A stretch of DNA of 64,000 nucleotides, taken from CBDDFQ01 sp965227035. GTDB taxonomy: Bacteria > Pseudomonadota > Gammaproteobacteria > Burkholderiales > Burkholderiaceae_C. Made by a program: the position numbers and the translations under genes. Shown piece by piece: positions 56,168 to 64,000 of the stretch. How positions within the stretch are numbered: the first letter of the stretch is position 1; each line of letters opens with the position of its first letter. The stretch covers positions 1,240,001 to 1,304,000 of the forward strand of contig OZ245724.1 in assembly GCA_965227035.1 (NCBI GenBank), given 5' to 3'. The notes under the pieces were generated by a model. That model searched no databases. It was not told the origin of the DNA and worked only from the letters and a program-made list of their open reading frames with translations.

Positions 56168-57853
56168 TCAACTCGAGCGGGTGACGTAGTTGCGCCATCC
56201 GCCGAAGGAAGTGATATCGGGCGCGCCTTCAAGGGCATGCCCTTCGCAAAGAAATCCATGAACCCAGCGGCCGTTTGCCAGTTCGATATTTCCGAGCCCG
56301 AGAGGCGCTGCGATCAGCGACAGGAAACGCCCGACCTTGCTGGCGGGAACGTCCCACACCTCCAGCGCAATCGGTGCGCCGTCGGACTTCACTCGCACCA
56401 TTCCGGGTTTCGGCGGGACCGTTCCGGGCAGTGCGAAAAGACGGTAGCTGGCAGACGTCGAGGTGACGGAACGAAGCGTTGCGCCTAATTCCGTGAGCTG
56501 CCAGTTGAGAGCCATGCCGGACAGATGTGCGCCGACCGCTGCGATCTGCAGCGTTTGAATCTCGGCCGACACGACCGGAGGCAATACCTCCGCTAGTCCC
56601 AATGGCTCACCGGTGGCTCCCTGCGTGAGCGAGGTGCTCAAGTGGTACTTTTGAGCGAACTCGGCGAGCGTCCAGTCGCTGGCACATGGACCTATGAATG
56701 TCACGCCAAACGGCAGACCGTCCGATCGCATGCTGCTCGGCACCGACACCGCGGCGTAATCGAGCAGATTCACGAAGTTCGTATAGGCGCCCAAATTGCG
56801 ATTCAGCTCGACCGGCGACGCGAGCATTTGCTCGATCGTGTAGTGCGTGGGCGCGGTGGGCACCAGCATCAGGTCGATATCGTTCCAGATGTGGGCCGCC
56901 TGCTGCGCAAGCGACGCCAGCTGGGTTTGCGCATCGAACACGTCCGCGGCATCGTAGTTTTTACCGGCGCCGATGATGCTTCTCACAGGTTCGATGACGC
57001 TTGCCTCGTTCGCATCGAAGTACTCCCGAATGGCTGCATACCGTTCCGCCACCAGAGCGCTTTCGTATAGAAGGGATGCTGCTTGTGCAAAAGGCTTGAA
57101 GTCGAAGGTCACTGGCGTTCCGCCCAGCGAGATCATTTTCTCGACGGCGCGATCGAACTCGGCGCGGGCAAGGTGGTCGCCGAAGAACTCGAGTGGCTGC
57201 GGAACGCCGAATCGGAATTGCCGTTTGAGGGTTGCGCTGGGTACTTCGAGACGGCGCGAGTAGGGGTCGAGTTCATCCGGTCCTGCGAGCACCGAAAGCA
57301 CCCGGCTCGCGACCGCGACGGTTCTCGCGAAGATAGACACGCAATCGACGCTTTGCGCTGCGGGCAGCACACCGCGCGTACTGATCAGCCCCTTGGACGG
57401 TTTGATGCCTACGATGTTGTTCAGACCGGCAGGCACGCGGCCCGAGCCGGCGGTGTCGGTGCCGAGCGCGAAGTCGACCTCGCCCATCGCGACCGCCTGA
57501 GCCGATCCCGAGCTCGATCCGCCGCTCACATAGAGAGGATCGATCGCGTTCGGTACGGGTCCGAAGTCCGATCGGGTGCCGTTCAAGCCGCAGGCGAACT
57601 GGTCGAGATTGGTTTTGCCCATTAGCGATGCACCGGCATCGAGCAGTTTCTGCACTGCCACGGCGCTGGTCGCGGGAAGGCGAGGGAAGTCTGCGCAGGC
57701 GGCAGTGGTGCGAATTTCGGCAACGTCGATGTTGTCCTTGACTGCGAACGTCAACCCAGCGAGCGGGCCGTTGGCAGCACCCTGCACCGGAGTGTCGAGC
57801 CGAACGATCCACGCACGAGGATCCGATTGACCGTTGATTTGAGATCGCACCAT
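56168..57853 (-). CDS. atzF: Allophanate hydrolase (AtzF-like)
   Basis: About 561 aa. The N-terminal amidase domain has Lys in GLTFAVKDNIDVAE, the cis-Ser in VSGGSSSGSAQAVA and nucleophile Ser in LGTDTAGSGRVPAGL. A C-terminal domain of about 125 aa is specific to allophanate hydrolases (GAHLSGMALNWQLTELGA, YRLFALPGTVPPKPG, ALEGAPDITSFGGWRNY). It splits allophanate to ammonia and CO2. ATG at 57853 is preferred over a frame start 18 codons upstream. It is the first gene of a leftward operon and is divergent from marR across a palindromic operator. Confidence 0.92.
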   Translation of the reverse strand: MVRSQINGQSDPRAWIVRLDTPVQGAANGPLAGLTFAVKDNIDVAEIRTTAACADFPRLPATSAVAVQKLLDAGASLMGKTNLDQFACGLNGTRSDFGPVPNAIDPLYVSGGSSSGSAQAVAMGEVDFALGTDTAGSGRVPAGLNNIVGIKPSKGLISTRGVLPAAQSVDCVSIFARTVAVASRVLSVLAGPDELDPYSRRLEVPSATLKRQFRFGVPQPLEFFGDHLARAEFDRAVEKMISLGGTPVTFDFKPFAQAASLLYESALVAERYAAIREYFDANEASVIEPVRSIIGAGKNYDAADVFDAQTQLASLAQQAAHIWNDIDLMLVPTAPTHYTIEQMLASPVELNRNLGAYTNFVNLLDYAAVSVPSSMRSDGLPFGVTFIGPCASDWTLAEFAQKYHLSTSLTQGATGEPLGLAEVLPPVVSAEIQTLQIAAVGAHLSGMALNWQLTELGATLRSVTSTSASYRLFALPGTVPPKPGMVRVKSDGAPIALEVWDVPASKVGRFLSLIAAPLGLGNIELANGRWVHGFLCEGHALEGAPDITSFGGWRNYVTRSS

Positions 57854-57942
57854 TTTTGAGCATCCAAACTTGTGTACAAGACGAGATGCAAGCTGCGTGC
57901 CAGCCATTTCCTCAGGCCAGACCTGATGTTGTTTCGAATAGG

Positions 57943-57969
57943 TTGTACATACAACTGTTGTATGTACAA
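57943..57969. promoter_or_regulatory. Perfect 12-bp-arm palindrome between atzF and marR
   Basis: Arms TTGTACATACAA and TTGTATGTACAA are exact reverse complements separated by CTG. It ends 7 bases before the marR ATG (57977) and lies 89 bases upstream of atzF, so a bound MarR dimer would cover the marR promoter and could control both directions. Confidence 0.82.
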
Positions 57970-57976
57970 TCTCGCC

Positions 57977-58465
57977 ATGTCAAAACTCCCCCCAAAGTCG
58001 GTCGACGCCGAATTGCGAGCCCAGGGCTGCACCAGCTTGAAGTTGCGCCACATGGTTCGAAGCGTCTCGCGCCACTACGACGCCGAAATCGAAAAGGCCG
58101 GACTCAAAGGCACGCAGTACTCGTTGTTGTCTCACGTGTACCGACTCGCACCGGTTCGTCCGGTCGACCTTGCCGCAGAAATGAAAATCACAGCTTCGAC
58201 GCTGACCCGCAACTTGCGGCCGCTCATGGAGGCCGGTTGGATCACGCTCGATGCGGGCGTCGATGCACGGAGTCGACTCGTCAATCTCACCCCCCAAGGG
58301 CGCGACAAGCGTGAGGAGGCCAAGCGCCGCTGGGATGCAGCGCAGAAGTCGCTCAACGATCTGCTCGGGGCTGACCGAGTGCTGGCCTTGCACAAGCTTC
58401 TGAACGAATCGCTTGAATTGATGTCCGCAACCGATGCAGATACGGAAGCCGAAGATGACGAATAA
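57977..58465 (+). CDS. MarR family transcriptional regulator
   Basis: 162 aa. ATG at 57977 is chosen because an upstream frame start would put 35 unlikely residues over the operator. Motifs are SLKLRHMVRSVSRHYDAEIEKAGLKGTQYSLLSHV, VDLAAEMKITASTLTRNLRPLMEAGWITL and the wing DAGVDARSRLVNLTPQG. It overlaps the start of the MATE gene and is divergent from atzF. Confidence 0.92.
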   Translation: MSKLPPKSVDAELRAQGCTSLKLRHMVRSVSRHYDAEIEKAGLKGTQYSLLSHVYRLAPVRPVDLAAEMKITASTLTRNLRPLMEAGWITLDAGVDARSRLVNLTPQGRDKREEAKRRWDAAQKSLNDLLGADRVLALHKLLNESLELMSATDADTEAEDDE

Positions 58466-59882
58466 AGCCCTGGATCCAAGAACCAAGCTTCTGCTCGAAG
58501 CGCCCATCGGATCGACCTTGCTGAAAATGGCTGCGCCCAACGTGGTGGTCATGGTCGCGCAGGCGTCGGTCGGGCTGATCGAAACCTACTTCGTTGGCAA
58601 GCTGGGAACCGACGCGCTCGCGGGCATGGCGCTCGCGTTCCCGATCATCATGCTGATGCAGATGACTTCGGCCGGAGCTTTGGGAGGCGGCATTTCGTCG
58701 ACCATCGCACGAGCGCTTGGCGGTGGTCGTCGTGACGACGGCAACGCACTCGTAATGCATTCGATGGTGATTTCGCTGGTATTGGGCATCGCGTTTTCTA
58801 TGTTGTTGCTGGTGGCCGGACGATGGCTGTTCCGTGAAATGGGCGGCAGCGGGGCTGCGCTCGACGCGGCCATGACCTACTCGAACTGGATGTTCGGAGG
58901 CATCGTTTTGATGTGGCTCTTCAACGGCCTGGGATCGTGCATTCGCGGTACCGGCAACATGAGCGTGCCGGCCAATGTGTCGGTGGCAGGCGTGATTGCG
59001 GTCATTCCGTTATCGCCCCTGCTTATTTTTGGCTGGGGTCCTGTTCCTGCATTCGGTATTGCAGGTGGCGCAATTGCGATGCTGCTGTTCTACGCTGCTG
59101 GAACGCTCGCCCTGGCCTGGTACTTGTGGACCGGACGCAGCGTTCTTCGTCCTTCGCTCAAAGGCACCCGATATCGCTGGGAGTTTTTCAGCGGCATCCT
59201 GAAGCTCGCGGTCGTGGCGTCTATTTCTACCGTTGCGACGAATCTGTCCATCGGCATTGCCACATCGTTATCGAGCGGATTCGGATCTGCCGCGGTTGCC
59301 GGGTACGGCACCGCATCACGTCTCGAGTATTTGCTCGTTCCCCTGGTGTTCGGACTCGGCGCACCGTTGGTGGCGATGGTCGGTACCTGCATGGGCGCCG
59401 GCAAATACGATCGCGCGCTTCAGGCCACCTGGATCGGCGCCGCGATGGCGTTCACCCTGACCGAAATCATCGGACTCGCCGCTGCATTTTTCCCTCATCA
59501 ATGGCTGTCCTTGTTCGGCAACGATCCGGCCATGATCGAAGCGGGTACGCTTTACTTGCGCGCAGCAGGTCCGTTGTATGGATTCTTCGGGCTGGGTCTG
59601 GTGCTCTACTTCGCGTCTCAGGGCGCGGGAAAACTGCTGTGGCCTGTGGTCGCCAATCTGGGGCGTCTGGTAGTCGCAGCCGTCGGCGGACTGCTGGTGA
59701 TTCATTTCCACGGCGGATTGTTCGGCGTGTTCCTGGCTCAGGGTGTCGCGCTGCTTGTGTATGGCTTGCTCAACGCATCGGCCATCGCTGCAGGCGCCTG
59801 GTTCGGGCCGCTCCACTGGCCGATGCGTACTCGGGCGTTGGTGTCGCGGCTCGATCGGGAGCGACAATTGACGCCAACTTAA
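58455..59882 (+). CDS. MATE family efflux transporter
   Basis: 475 aa with 12 hydrophobic segments. LLEAPIGSTLLKMAAPNVVVMVAQASVGLIETYFVGKLGT is typical of the MATE family N-terminus, and a second, related half begins near GSVFSGILKLAVVASISTVATNL. It exports cationic or amphipathic compounds with Na+ or H+. ATG at 58455 overlaps the last four codons of marR (ends 58465), so the two are coupled and the regulator likely controls it. Confidence 0.9.
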   Translation: MTNKALDPRTKLLLEAPIGSTLLKMAAPNVVVMVAQASVGLIETYFVGKLGTDALAGMALAFPIIMLMQMTSAGALGGGISSTIARALGGGRRDDGNALVMHSMVISLVLGIAFSMLLLVAGRWLFREMGGSGAALDAAMTYSNWMFGGIVLMWLFNGLGSCIRGTGNMSVPANVSVAGVIAVIPLSPLLIFGWGPVPAFGIAGGAIAMLLFYAAGTLALAWYLWTGRSVLRPSLKGTRYRWEFFSGILKLAVVASISTVATNLSIGIATSLSSGFGSAAVAGYGTASRLEYLLVPLVFGLGAPLVAMVGTCMGAGKYDRALQATWIGAAMAFTLTEIIGLAAAFFPHQWLSLFGNDPAMIEAGTLYLRAAGPLYGFFGLGLVLYFASQGAGKLLWPVVANLGRLVVAAVGGLLVIHFHGGLFGVFLAQGVALLVYGLLNASAIAAGAWFGPLHWPMRTRALVSRLDRERQLTPT

Positions 59883-59904
59883 ACCATTGCCCAGAACAGC
59901 AGAT

Positions 59905-60375
59905 ATGAGCGCAAAACCCAGCATCAATCCCGATGGCATTTATCTGAACGACATCGAAGTCGGCACCCGATTCAAAACCGGCACCTACGCGCTGGACGAA
60001 GCGCAGATCAAGGCCTTCGCGGCGCAGTTCGATCCGCAGCCGTTCCATCTCGATAGCGAGGCAGCCAAGGCAACGCTGTTTCAGGGACTCGCGGCAAGCG
60101 GCTTCCACACGGCAGCGATCACCATGCGATTGCTTGTGCTGTCCGATGCCAAGGTGGCTGGCGGGTACATCGGTGCCGGTGCCGAGATGTCGTGGCCCAA
60201 ACCGACGCGACCCGGCGACGTGCTTCATGTGGAATGGGAAATTCTCGAGATCAAGCCGTCGAAGTCGAAGCCGGATCGCGGCATCGTGACGGTGCGAATC
60301 GAGACGAAGAACCAGAACGGCGAAGTGGTGCAGTTGAGCATCAACAAGATCGTGATGCTTCGCCGGCCCGACTAA
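59905..60375 (+). CDS. MaoC-like (R)-enoyl-CoA hydratase domain protein
   Basis: 156 aa hotdog-fold protein. LNDIEVGTRFKTGTYALDEAQIKAFAAQFDPQPFHLDSEAA contains the Asp and His of the hydratase motif. LAASGFHTAAITMRLLV follows. It could hydrate enoyl-CoA to (R)-3-hydroxyacyl-CoA, and might feed PHA synthesis, but neighbours (MATE, MarR) do not indicate the substrate. ATG at 59905; an upstream TTG at 59887 is unlikely. Confidence 0.88.
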   Translation: MSAKPSINPDGIYLNDIEVGTRFKTGTYALDEAQIKAFAAQFDPQPFHLDSEAAKATLFQGLAASGFHTAAITMRLLVLSDAKVAGGYIGAGAEMSWPKPTRPGDVLHVEWEILEIKPSKSKPDRGIVTVRIETKNQNGEVVQLSINKIVMLRRPD

Positions 60376-60387
60376 AGCCGTAGCTTC

Positions 60388-61626
60388 CTAAGCCGCAACT
60401 TTGACAGGCGGTCGCGACGCAAATTTCAGCGTCACCGCAATAGACAGCGCGGCAGTCAGCGCGACTACGGTAGTGCCGGCATCGATGGCGATGTCGAGTC
60501 CTTTGGCCGTGGCCACGAACCCCAGAAATAGCGCGATCGATCCCTGAAGCAGATAGGCGCCGAGGAAGAGGGCCGACATCGCGCTGCCGCGATGCTTGGC
60601 TCCAGAGTGCAACGAAATCAGGTTCAATCCGCCCGCGAAAAGAAGGCTGTAGGCGATTCCGTCGATGGTCGCTGCCAGCAGGAACAATTGAATCGAATGC
60701 TGCGCCGACGAAAGCGCGAGGACTCCGGCCCCGACGATTGCTGCGAGCGCACCGCCGATGCTCGCGCGTTGATGCGCCAGATTTTTCCCGGCGATTCCCG
60801 CAATGCCGCCGACGATCGCGAACCAGGCAAGGATCAAGCCGTTGACCAGCGAATTGCTCGAGTGGATCAGATCGCGGGCCATCATCGCGCCCACCGACAT
60901 CAAAGTGCCGCCGACCATGTATCCGGTAGCCACGGCAAGGACCGACGTGAAAAAGATGATGCGCAAATGCGGAGGAATCGACACACCCTTGATGCGCCAT
61001 CGACCCGGCATTTCCTTTGCCGTGTGACGCGGCATGAACCAGGTGGCGACAAACACGATTGCGACCAGCAGGCACAGCACGTAGAAATTCAGATGCGTGG
61101 GGTACGGCGCGTATTGAATCAATGCACCGCACAGAATGGTGGTCATGCCGAGTCCGAGGGCTTGAGCGCTGGCGGTAATCGCACTTGCAAGTTTGGCCTT
61201 GCCCGGCGCGCTGAATTCGATCATGGCTGCAGCCGACGATCCGGCCGACATTCCCACGCCGACTCCCATGAACACACGGCCCACATAAAGCCAGGCAACC
61301 GATGGCGCGATCGCGAAAAAACCGATCCCGACGAATGAGAGGGCCATGCCGATCAGCATGGTCGATCGCCTGCCGATGTAGTCCGAAAGGTCTCCAAGGC
61401 AGATCAAGGTCGTGACCACCACGATAGGGAACACCGCAAAAATAGTGGTGGTCTCGCGCGGGCTCAGATGCCATTGGGCCGCGTACAGCGGATACGACAT
61501 AGTGGGTGCGACGCTAGCCCAGAGCGTCTGCACGACGACGGCCGCCGCGACCCAGAAGCTGGCGCGTCGACTCAGCGTGCGTCGATGGGACGGATCGACG
61601 CTAGTTGCCGGAGGAGAAGAAAGCAT
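60388..61626 (-). CDS. MFS transporter
   Basis: 412 aa with about 12 membrane segments. Motif A between helices 2 and 3 is LGDLSDYIGRRSTMLIG. The MFS-type central loop lies near RHTAKEMPGRWRIKGVSIPPHL. The sequence resembles drug/proton antiporters of the Bcr/CflA or YcaD kind; the substrate is unknown. It is convergent with the MaoC gene. Confidence 0.88.
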   Translation of the reverse strand: MLSSPPATSVDPSHRRTLSRRASFWVAAAVVVQTLWASVAPTMSYPLYAAQWHLSPRETTTIFAVFPIVVVTTLICLGDLSDYIGRRSTMLIGMALSFVGIGFFAIAPSVAWLYVGRVFMGVGVGMSAGSSAAAMIEFSAPGKAKLASAITASAQALGLGMTTILCGALIQYAPYPTHLNFYVLCLLVAIVFVATWFMPRHTAKEMPGRWRIKGVSIPPHLRIIFFTSVLAVATGYMVGGTLMSVGAMMARDLIHSSNSLVNGLILAWFAIVGGIAGIAGKNLAHQRASIGGALAAIVGAGVLALSSAQHSIQLFLLAATIDGIAYSLLFAGGLNLISLHSGAKHRGSAMSALFLGAYLLQGSIALFLGFVATAKGLDIAIDAGTTVVALTAALSIAVTLKFASRPPVKVAA

Positions 61627-61718
61627 GGCTTGAGTTTGCGCGATTGCGGAAAACTGGATGTTGCGCGCCTCAGGTAACGTCCCGCTGACACAGGGTTTAG
61701 AAACCGACCGCGCGCGAT

Positions 61719-62927
61719 TCAGGAAATCGTGGCGGGTGTTTTGGCGTGGGCAGCCTTCGTCTTGTCGGCCTCACGTTTGGCCAGCCAGATGAACAGCAAA
61801 GCCAGTACGCAGCAGATACCGCCCAGAAGAAAAGTGGTTCGGTAGCCGGTCCACTCGATCAGTTTGCCCGCCGCCGGCGGCACGATTCCGCCAGCCAAGT
61901 CGACGAAGGCCACGAATCCACCGATAGCCATGCCTCGGCTGTGAGCCGGCACCATGCGCATCGACTCGACGCCCATCGCAGGAAAAACGAGCGAGTTGCC
62001 CATGCCCAGCACGAGCGCGCCGACAAGCGCAATCGGCGCGCTGGGTGCGAACACAAGAATCGCCAGACCCACGATTTCGACCAACACCGAATACGCACCG
62101 ACGCGAAGTCCGCCGAATTTGTCCGGAAATCCGCCCATGAAAATTCGCACGCCCACGTGGCCTGCCACGAACGCGAGCACCGAGAAACCGGCGCCTTGCC
62201 ACCCTCGATCCTGGTAGTAGAGCGCGACGAACGAGGTGAGGATCATGAAAGGCGCCGCCGCCATCAACAGCGCCAGCCCGGGGCGCCAGATGCGTCCTAG
62301 CACTTCGAAGAACGACATGCTGGGCGTTGCGTGCTTGATGAGCGGCACGCCTTTCTGCGTAGCGGCAATCACGATTCCTACCAGCGGACACGCAATGGCC
62401 AGCAGCACGACGCCCACGAATCCATACGATCCCATGATCCAGAGGCCCAGTGGAGCGCCGATGCCGAGTGCGCCGAATATGGCCACGCCTTGCCATGACA
62501 TCACCAGACCGGTCAGCGACGGCCCGACTCGTCCAATGGCCCAGCTCAAGGCACCGGTCAGAAACATGCTTTCAGCAGGGCCCATGGTCATGCGGCCGAT
62601 AAGCAGCAGCACGATCGCAAATTCGGGTTGATCGGGCAGCAGTGCCAGCAGCGTGAAACAACCGGAAAGGCAGGCGACCGGCAGGCCGATCAAGGCAGTT
62701 TTGCGTGCACCGAATCTGTCGACCAGCCGGCCCGCCATGCCGCGGGTGAGAACTGTGAAGAGAGGTTGCGTGCCGATGATCCAGCCGACTGCGGAGGGGT
62801 CCTGCTTCAGCGTGTCGTGGATGAAAAGCGGCAGCGTCGCCAGCGGAAGGCCGATCGCGAGGAATCCGAGGAAGGCAATCGCGACCATGGGCGCGAGTTG
62901 GGGGGCGGGGTGGCGAGGCGCCGTCAT
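61719..62927 (-). CDS. MFS transporter
   Basis: About 402 aa from the ATG at 62927 (the open frame extends upstream over modC in the antisense-like frame and is not real). It has 12 hydrophobic segments, the motif-A loop GRLVDRFGARKTALIG and a second copy GGFPDKFGGLRVGAYS. It resembles YfcJ/YhhS-type drug or arabinose exporters; substrate unknown. The 86-bp gap to modC upstream holds no clear terminator. Confidence 0.88.
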   Translation of the reverse strand: MTAPRHPAPQLAPMVAIAFLGFLAIGLPLATLPLFIHDTLKQDPSAVGWIIGTQPLFTVLTRGMAGRLVDRFGARKTALIGLPVACLSGCFTLLALLPDQPEFAIVLLLIGRMTMGPAESMFLTGALSWAIGRVGPSLTGLVMSWQGVAIFGALGIGAPLGLWIMGSYGFVGVVLLAIACPLVGIVIAATQKGVPLIKHATPSMSFFEVLGRIWRPGLALLMAAAPFMILTSFVALYYQDRGWQGAGFSVLAFVAGHVGVRIFMGGFPDKFGGLRVGAYSVLVEIVGLAILVFAPSAPIALVGALVLGMGNSLVFPAMGVESMRMVPAHSRGMAIGGFVAFVDLAGGIVPPAAGKLIEWTGYRTTFLLGGICCVLALLFIWLAKREADKTKAAHAKTPATIS

Positions 62928-63013
62928 AGGAGATGAAGAGGGAGGAGGGAAGAAGTTCGGGTCGGCGCTAAAACGCACCCCGTATTTGACCAGACCGGAG
63001 TTCGTCCTCGCGC

Positions 63014-63802
63014 TTATCGGGGCTTGGGTCCTAGAAGCAGCTCCCGAAGCCGCTGCCGCATGGGTGTGTCCGGCAATACGGACGCCCCGGTGAGCTGGAG
63101 GAACGCATGATCGCGGCTCGACGCGTCGCGCATGTCGACGCTGCGCACCACCTGACCGCTTTCGTAGACGAACGCGGCGTCGGCCAGTGCCAGCACGTCC
63201 TCGACATCGTGGGTGATCATCAGCGCGGGAATGCCCCATTCGCTTCGAACACGGCCCAGATCTTTGCGCAATGCATCGCGCAGCATGGGGTTGAGCGATG
63301 CGAAGGGTTCGTCCAGCAACAGGATTTGAGGCTCGCATGCCAAAGCTCGGGCGAGAGCGACGCGTTGCTGCTGACCTCCCGATAGCGTGGATGGGCGGCT
63401 GTCTGCGGTCTGTCCGAGATCGAAGCGGGCGAGCAGGTCGTCGATGCGAGTGTTGTCTGCTGCAGAAAGGCCTCGCTTGAGCCATGAGGTCAAGCCGAAG
63501 GCCACGTTCTGCCGCACCGAAAGATGCGGGAACAGCGCGTAGTCCTGAAAGAGGTATCCCACCCGACGCTCGGACGCTGGCAGATCGATTTTTTTTGCGG
63601 AATCGAACAGCGTCCGGCCATCGATCTCGATGCGGCCGGAACTCGGTGTCAGCAGACCTGCGATGGCCTGGAGCGTCAAGGTTTTACCCGAGCCTGAGCT
63701 GCCGTACAGCGCCGCGAAAGGCGCGTCGGTGGCGAACTTGGCCGCAAGATCGAACCGACGATTGCGGTCCGATACCTGAAGCTCGATGTCGACGTCTATC
63801 AA
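63014..63802 (-). CDS. modC: Molybdate-type ABC transporter ATPase (ModC-like)
   Basis: 262 aa. Walker A YGSSGSGKTLTLQAIAGL, signature STLSGGQQQRVALARAL, Walker B ILLLDEPFASLN and H-loop MITHDVEDVLAL. The TOBE molybdate-sensing domain found after residue 290 in ModC proteins is missing, so this is a short form. The start is TTG at 63802, overlapping the modA stop as TTGA. Sulfate/thiosulfate or tungstate transport is an alternative. Confidence 0.75.
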   Translation of the reverse strand: MIDVDIELQVSDRNRRFDLAAKFATDAPFAALYGSSGSGKTLTLQAIAGLLTPSSGRIEIDGRTLFDSAKKIDLPASERRVGYLFQDYALFPHLSVRQNVAFGLTSWLKRGLSAADNTRIDDLLARFDLGQTADSRPSTLSGGQQQRVALARALACEPQILLLDEPFASLNPMLRDALRKDLGRVRSEWGIPALMITHDVEDVLALADAAFVYESGQVVRSVDMRDASSRDHAFLQLTGASVLPDTPMRQRLRELLLGPKPR

Positions 63803-64000
63803 GGCTTGCCGAACCCGTACTTGGCCAGAACCGGCTGCGCTTCAGCCGACGTGAGGAACGCGACGAAATCTTTTGCGATGGCTTTTTGTTTGCTATCGGA
63901 GACGACCGCAGTCGGATAGGTGACTGGCGTGTGCCCGCCCGCAGTCAGCACGATCTTGACCTTGTCGCCCATGATGGCCGCGTCGGTGCGATACACGAAT
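63799..64000 (-). CDS. modA: Molybdate ABC transporter substrate-binding protein, C-terminal part, gene runs off the window
   Basis: Only the last 66 residues are visible: VYRTDAAIMGDKVKIVLT, then PVTYPTAVVSDSKQKAIAKDFVAFLTSAEAQPVLAKYGFGKP, matching the C-terminal lobe of ModA/WtpA-type binding proteins. Its N-terminus lies beyond base 64000. The stop overlaps the TTG of modC, so the binding protein is directly followed by the ATPase; if a modB permease exists it must lie upstream of modA. Confidence 0.78.
   Translation of the reverse strand, partial: FVYRTDAAIMGDKVKIVLTAGGHTPVTYPTAVVSDSKQKAIAKDFVAFLTSAEAQPVLAKYGFGKP

Overview
The window looks like chromosomal DNA of a betaproteobacterium, most likely Burkholderiales. 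The evidence is a complete phaC-phaA-phaB polyhydroxyalkanoate (PHA) operon with an intracellular PHA depolymerase, the tyrB / uvrB / iscRSUA-hscBA-fdx / dnaQ arrangement, gentisate-pathway aromatic degradation, and many MarR, GntR, MFS and ABC genes for small organic acids and amides. The genus cannot be fixed from the sequence alone. I see no transposase, integrase, phage gene or CRISPR array. The window cuts two genes: a giant adhesin at the left edge and a molybdate-binding protein at the right edge.

Layout. 1-10.5 kb: the 3' part of a filamentous-haemagglutinin-like exoprotein and its FhaC/ShlB-type outer-membrane transporter (two-partner secretion). 10.5-17.3 kb: a DUF1120 exported protein, a Nudix hydrolase, and a gentisate-pathway block in which a 3-hydroxybenzoate 6-hydroxylase / gentisate dioxygenase / fumarylpyruvate hydrolase operon is divergent from a MarR regulator and a maleylpyruvate isomerase, with a palindromic operator between them; then pgeF and a small membrane protein. 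17.4-21.1 kb: phaCAB with a clear terminator. 21.2-31.1 kb: two translationally coupled genes for an outer-membrane beta-barrel protein (1108 aa) and a 2200-aa exported cysteine-rich DUF11-type repeat protein whose repeats follow a three-module A-B-C order. 31.2-36.4 kb: a small conserved protein, an M14-peptidase-like lipoprotein that has lost its catalytic residues, a DUF2383 protein carrying a glycine zipper, and an MFS transporter. 36.4-41.5 kb: TetR, dusA, a soluble rnfB, phaZ with a histone-like lysine tail, tyrB. 41.6-50.5 kb: uvrB, the isc operon with a recognisable IscR box and leader hairpins, dnaQ, tRNA-Val. 50.5-60.4 kb: an amide/ureide catabolic cluster (atzF-like allophanate hydrolase, NitT/TauT-type ABC importer, atzG, atzE, atzH, GntR), divergent from a MarR-MATE-MaoC set across a perfect 12-bp-arm palindrome. 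60.4-64 kb: two MFS transporters, modC, partial modA.

How the genes work together. 3-hydroxybenzoate is converted through gentisate, maleylpyruvate and fumarylpyruvate to pyruvate and fumarate. Acetyl-CoA surplus is stored as PHB by phaCAB and reclaimed by phaZ. The isc operon supplies Fe-S clusters. The atz-like cluster probably imports a nitrogen-rich ureide and hydrolyses it to ammonia and CO2.

Strongest candidates for something undescribed: the barrel + DUF11 super-repeat surface pair; the atzFGEH importer locus with no cyanuric acid hydrolase; the DNA-binding-like tail on PhaZ; and the pseudo-carboxypeptidase.
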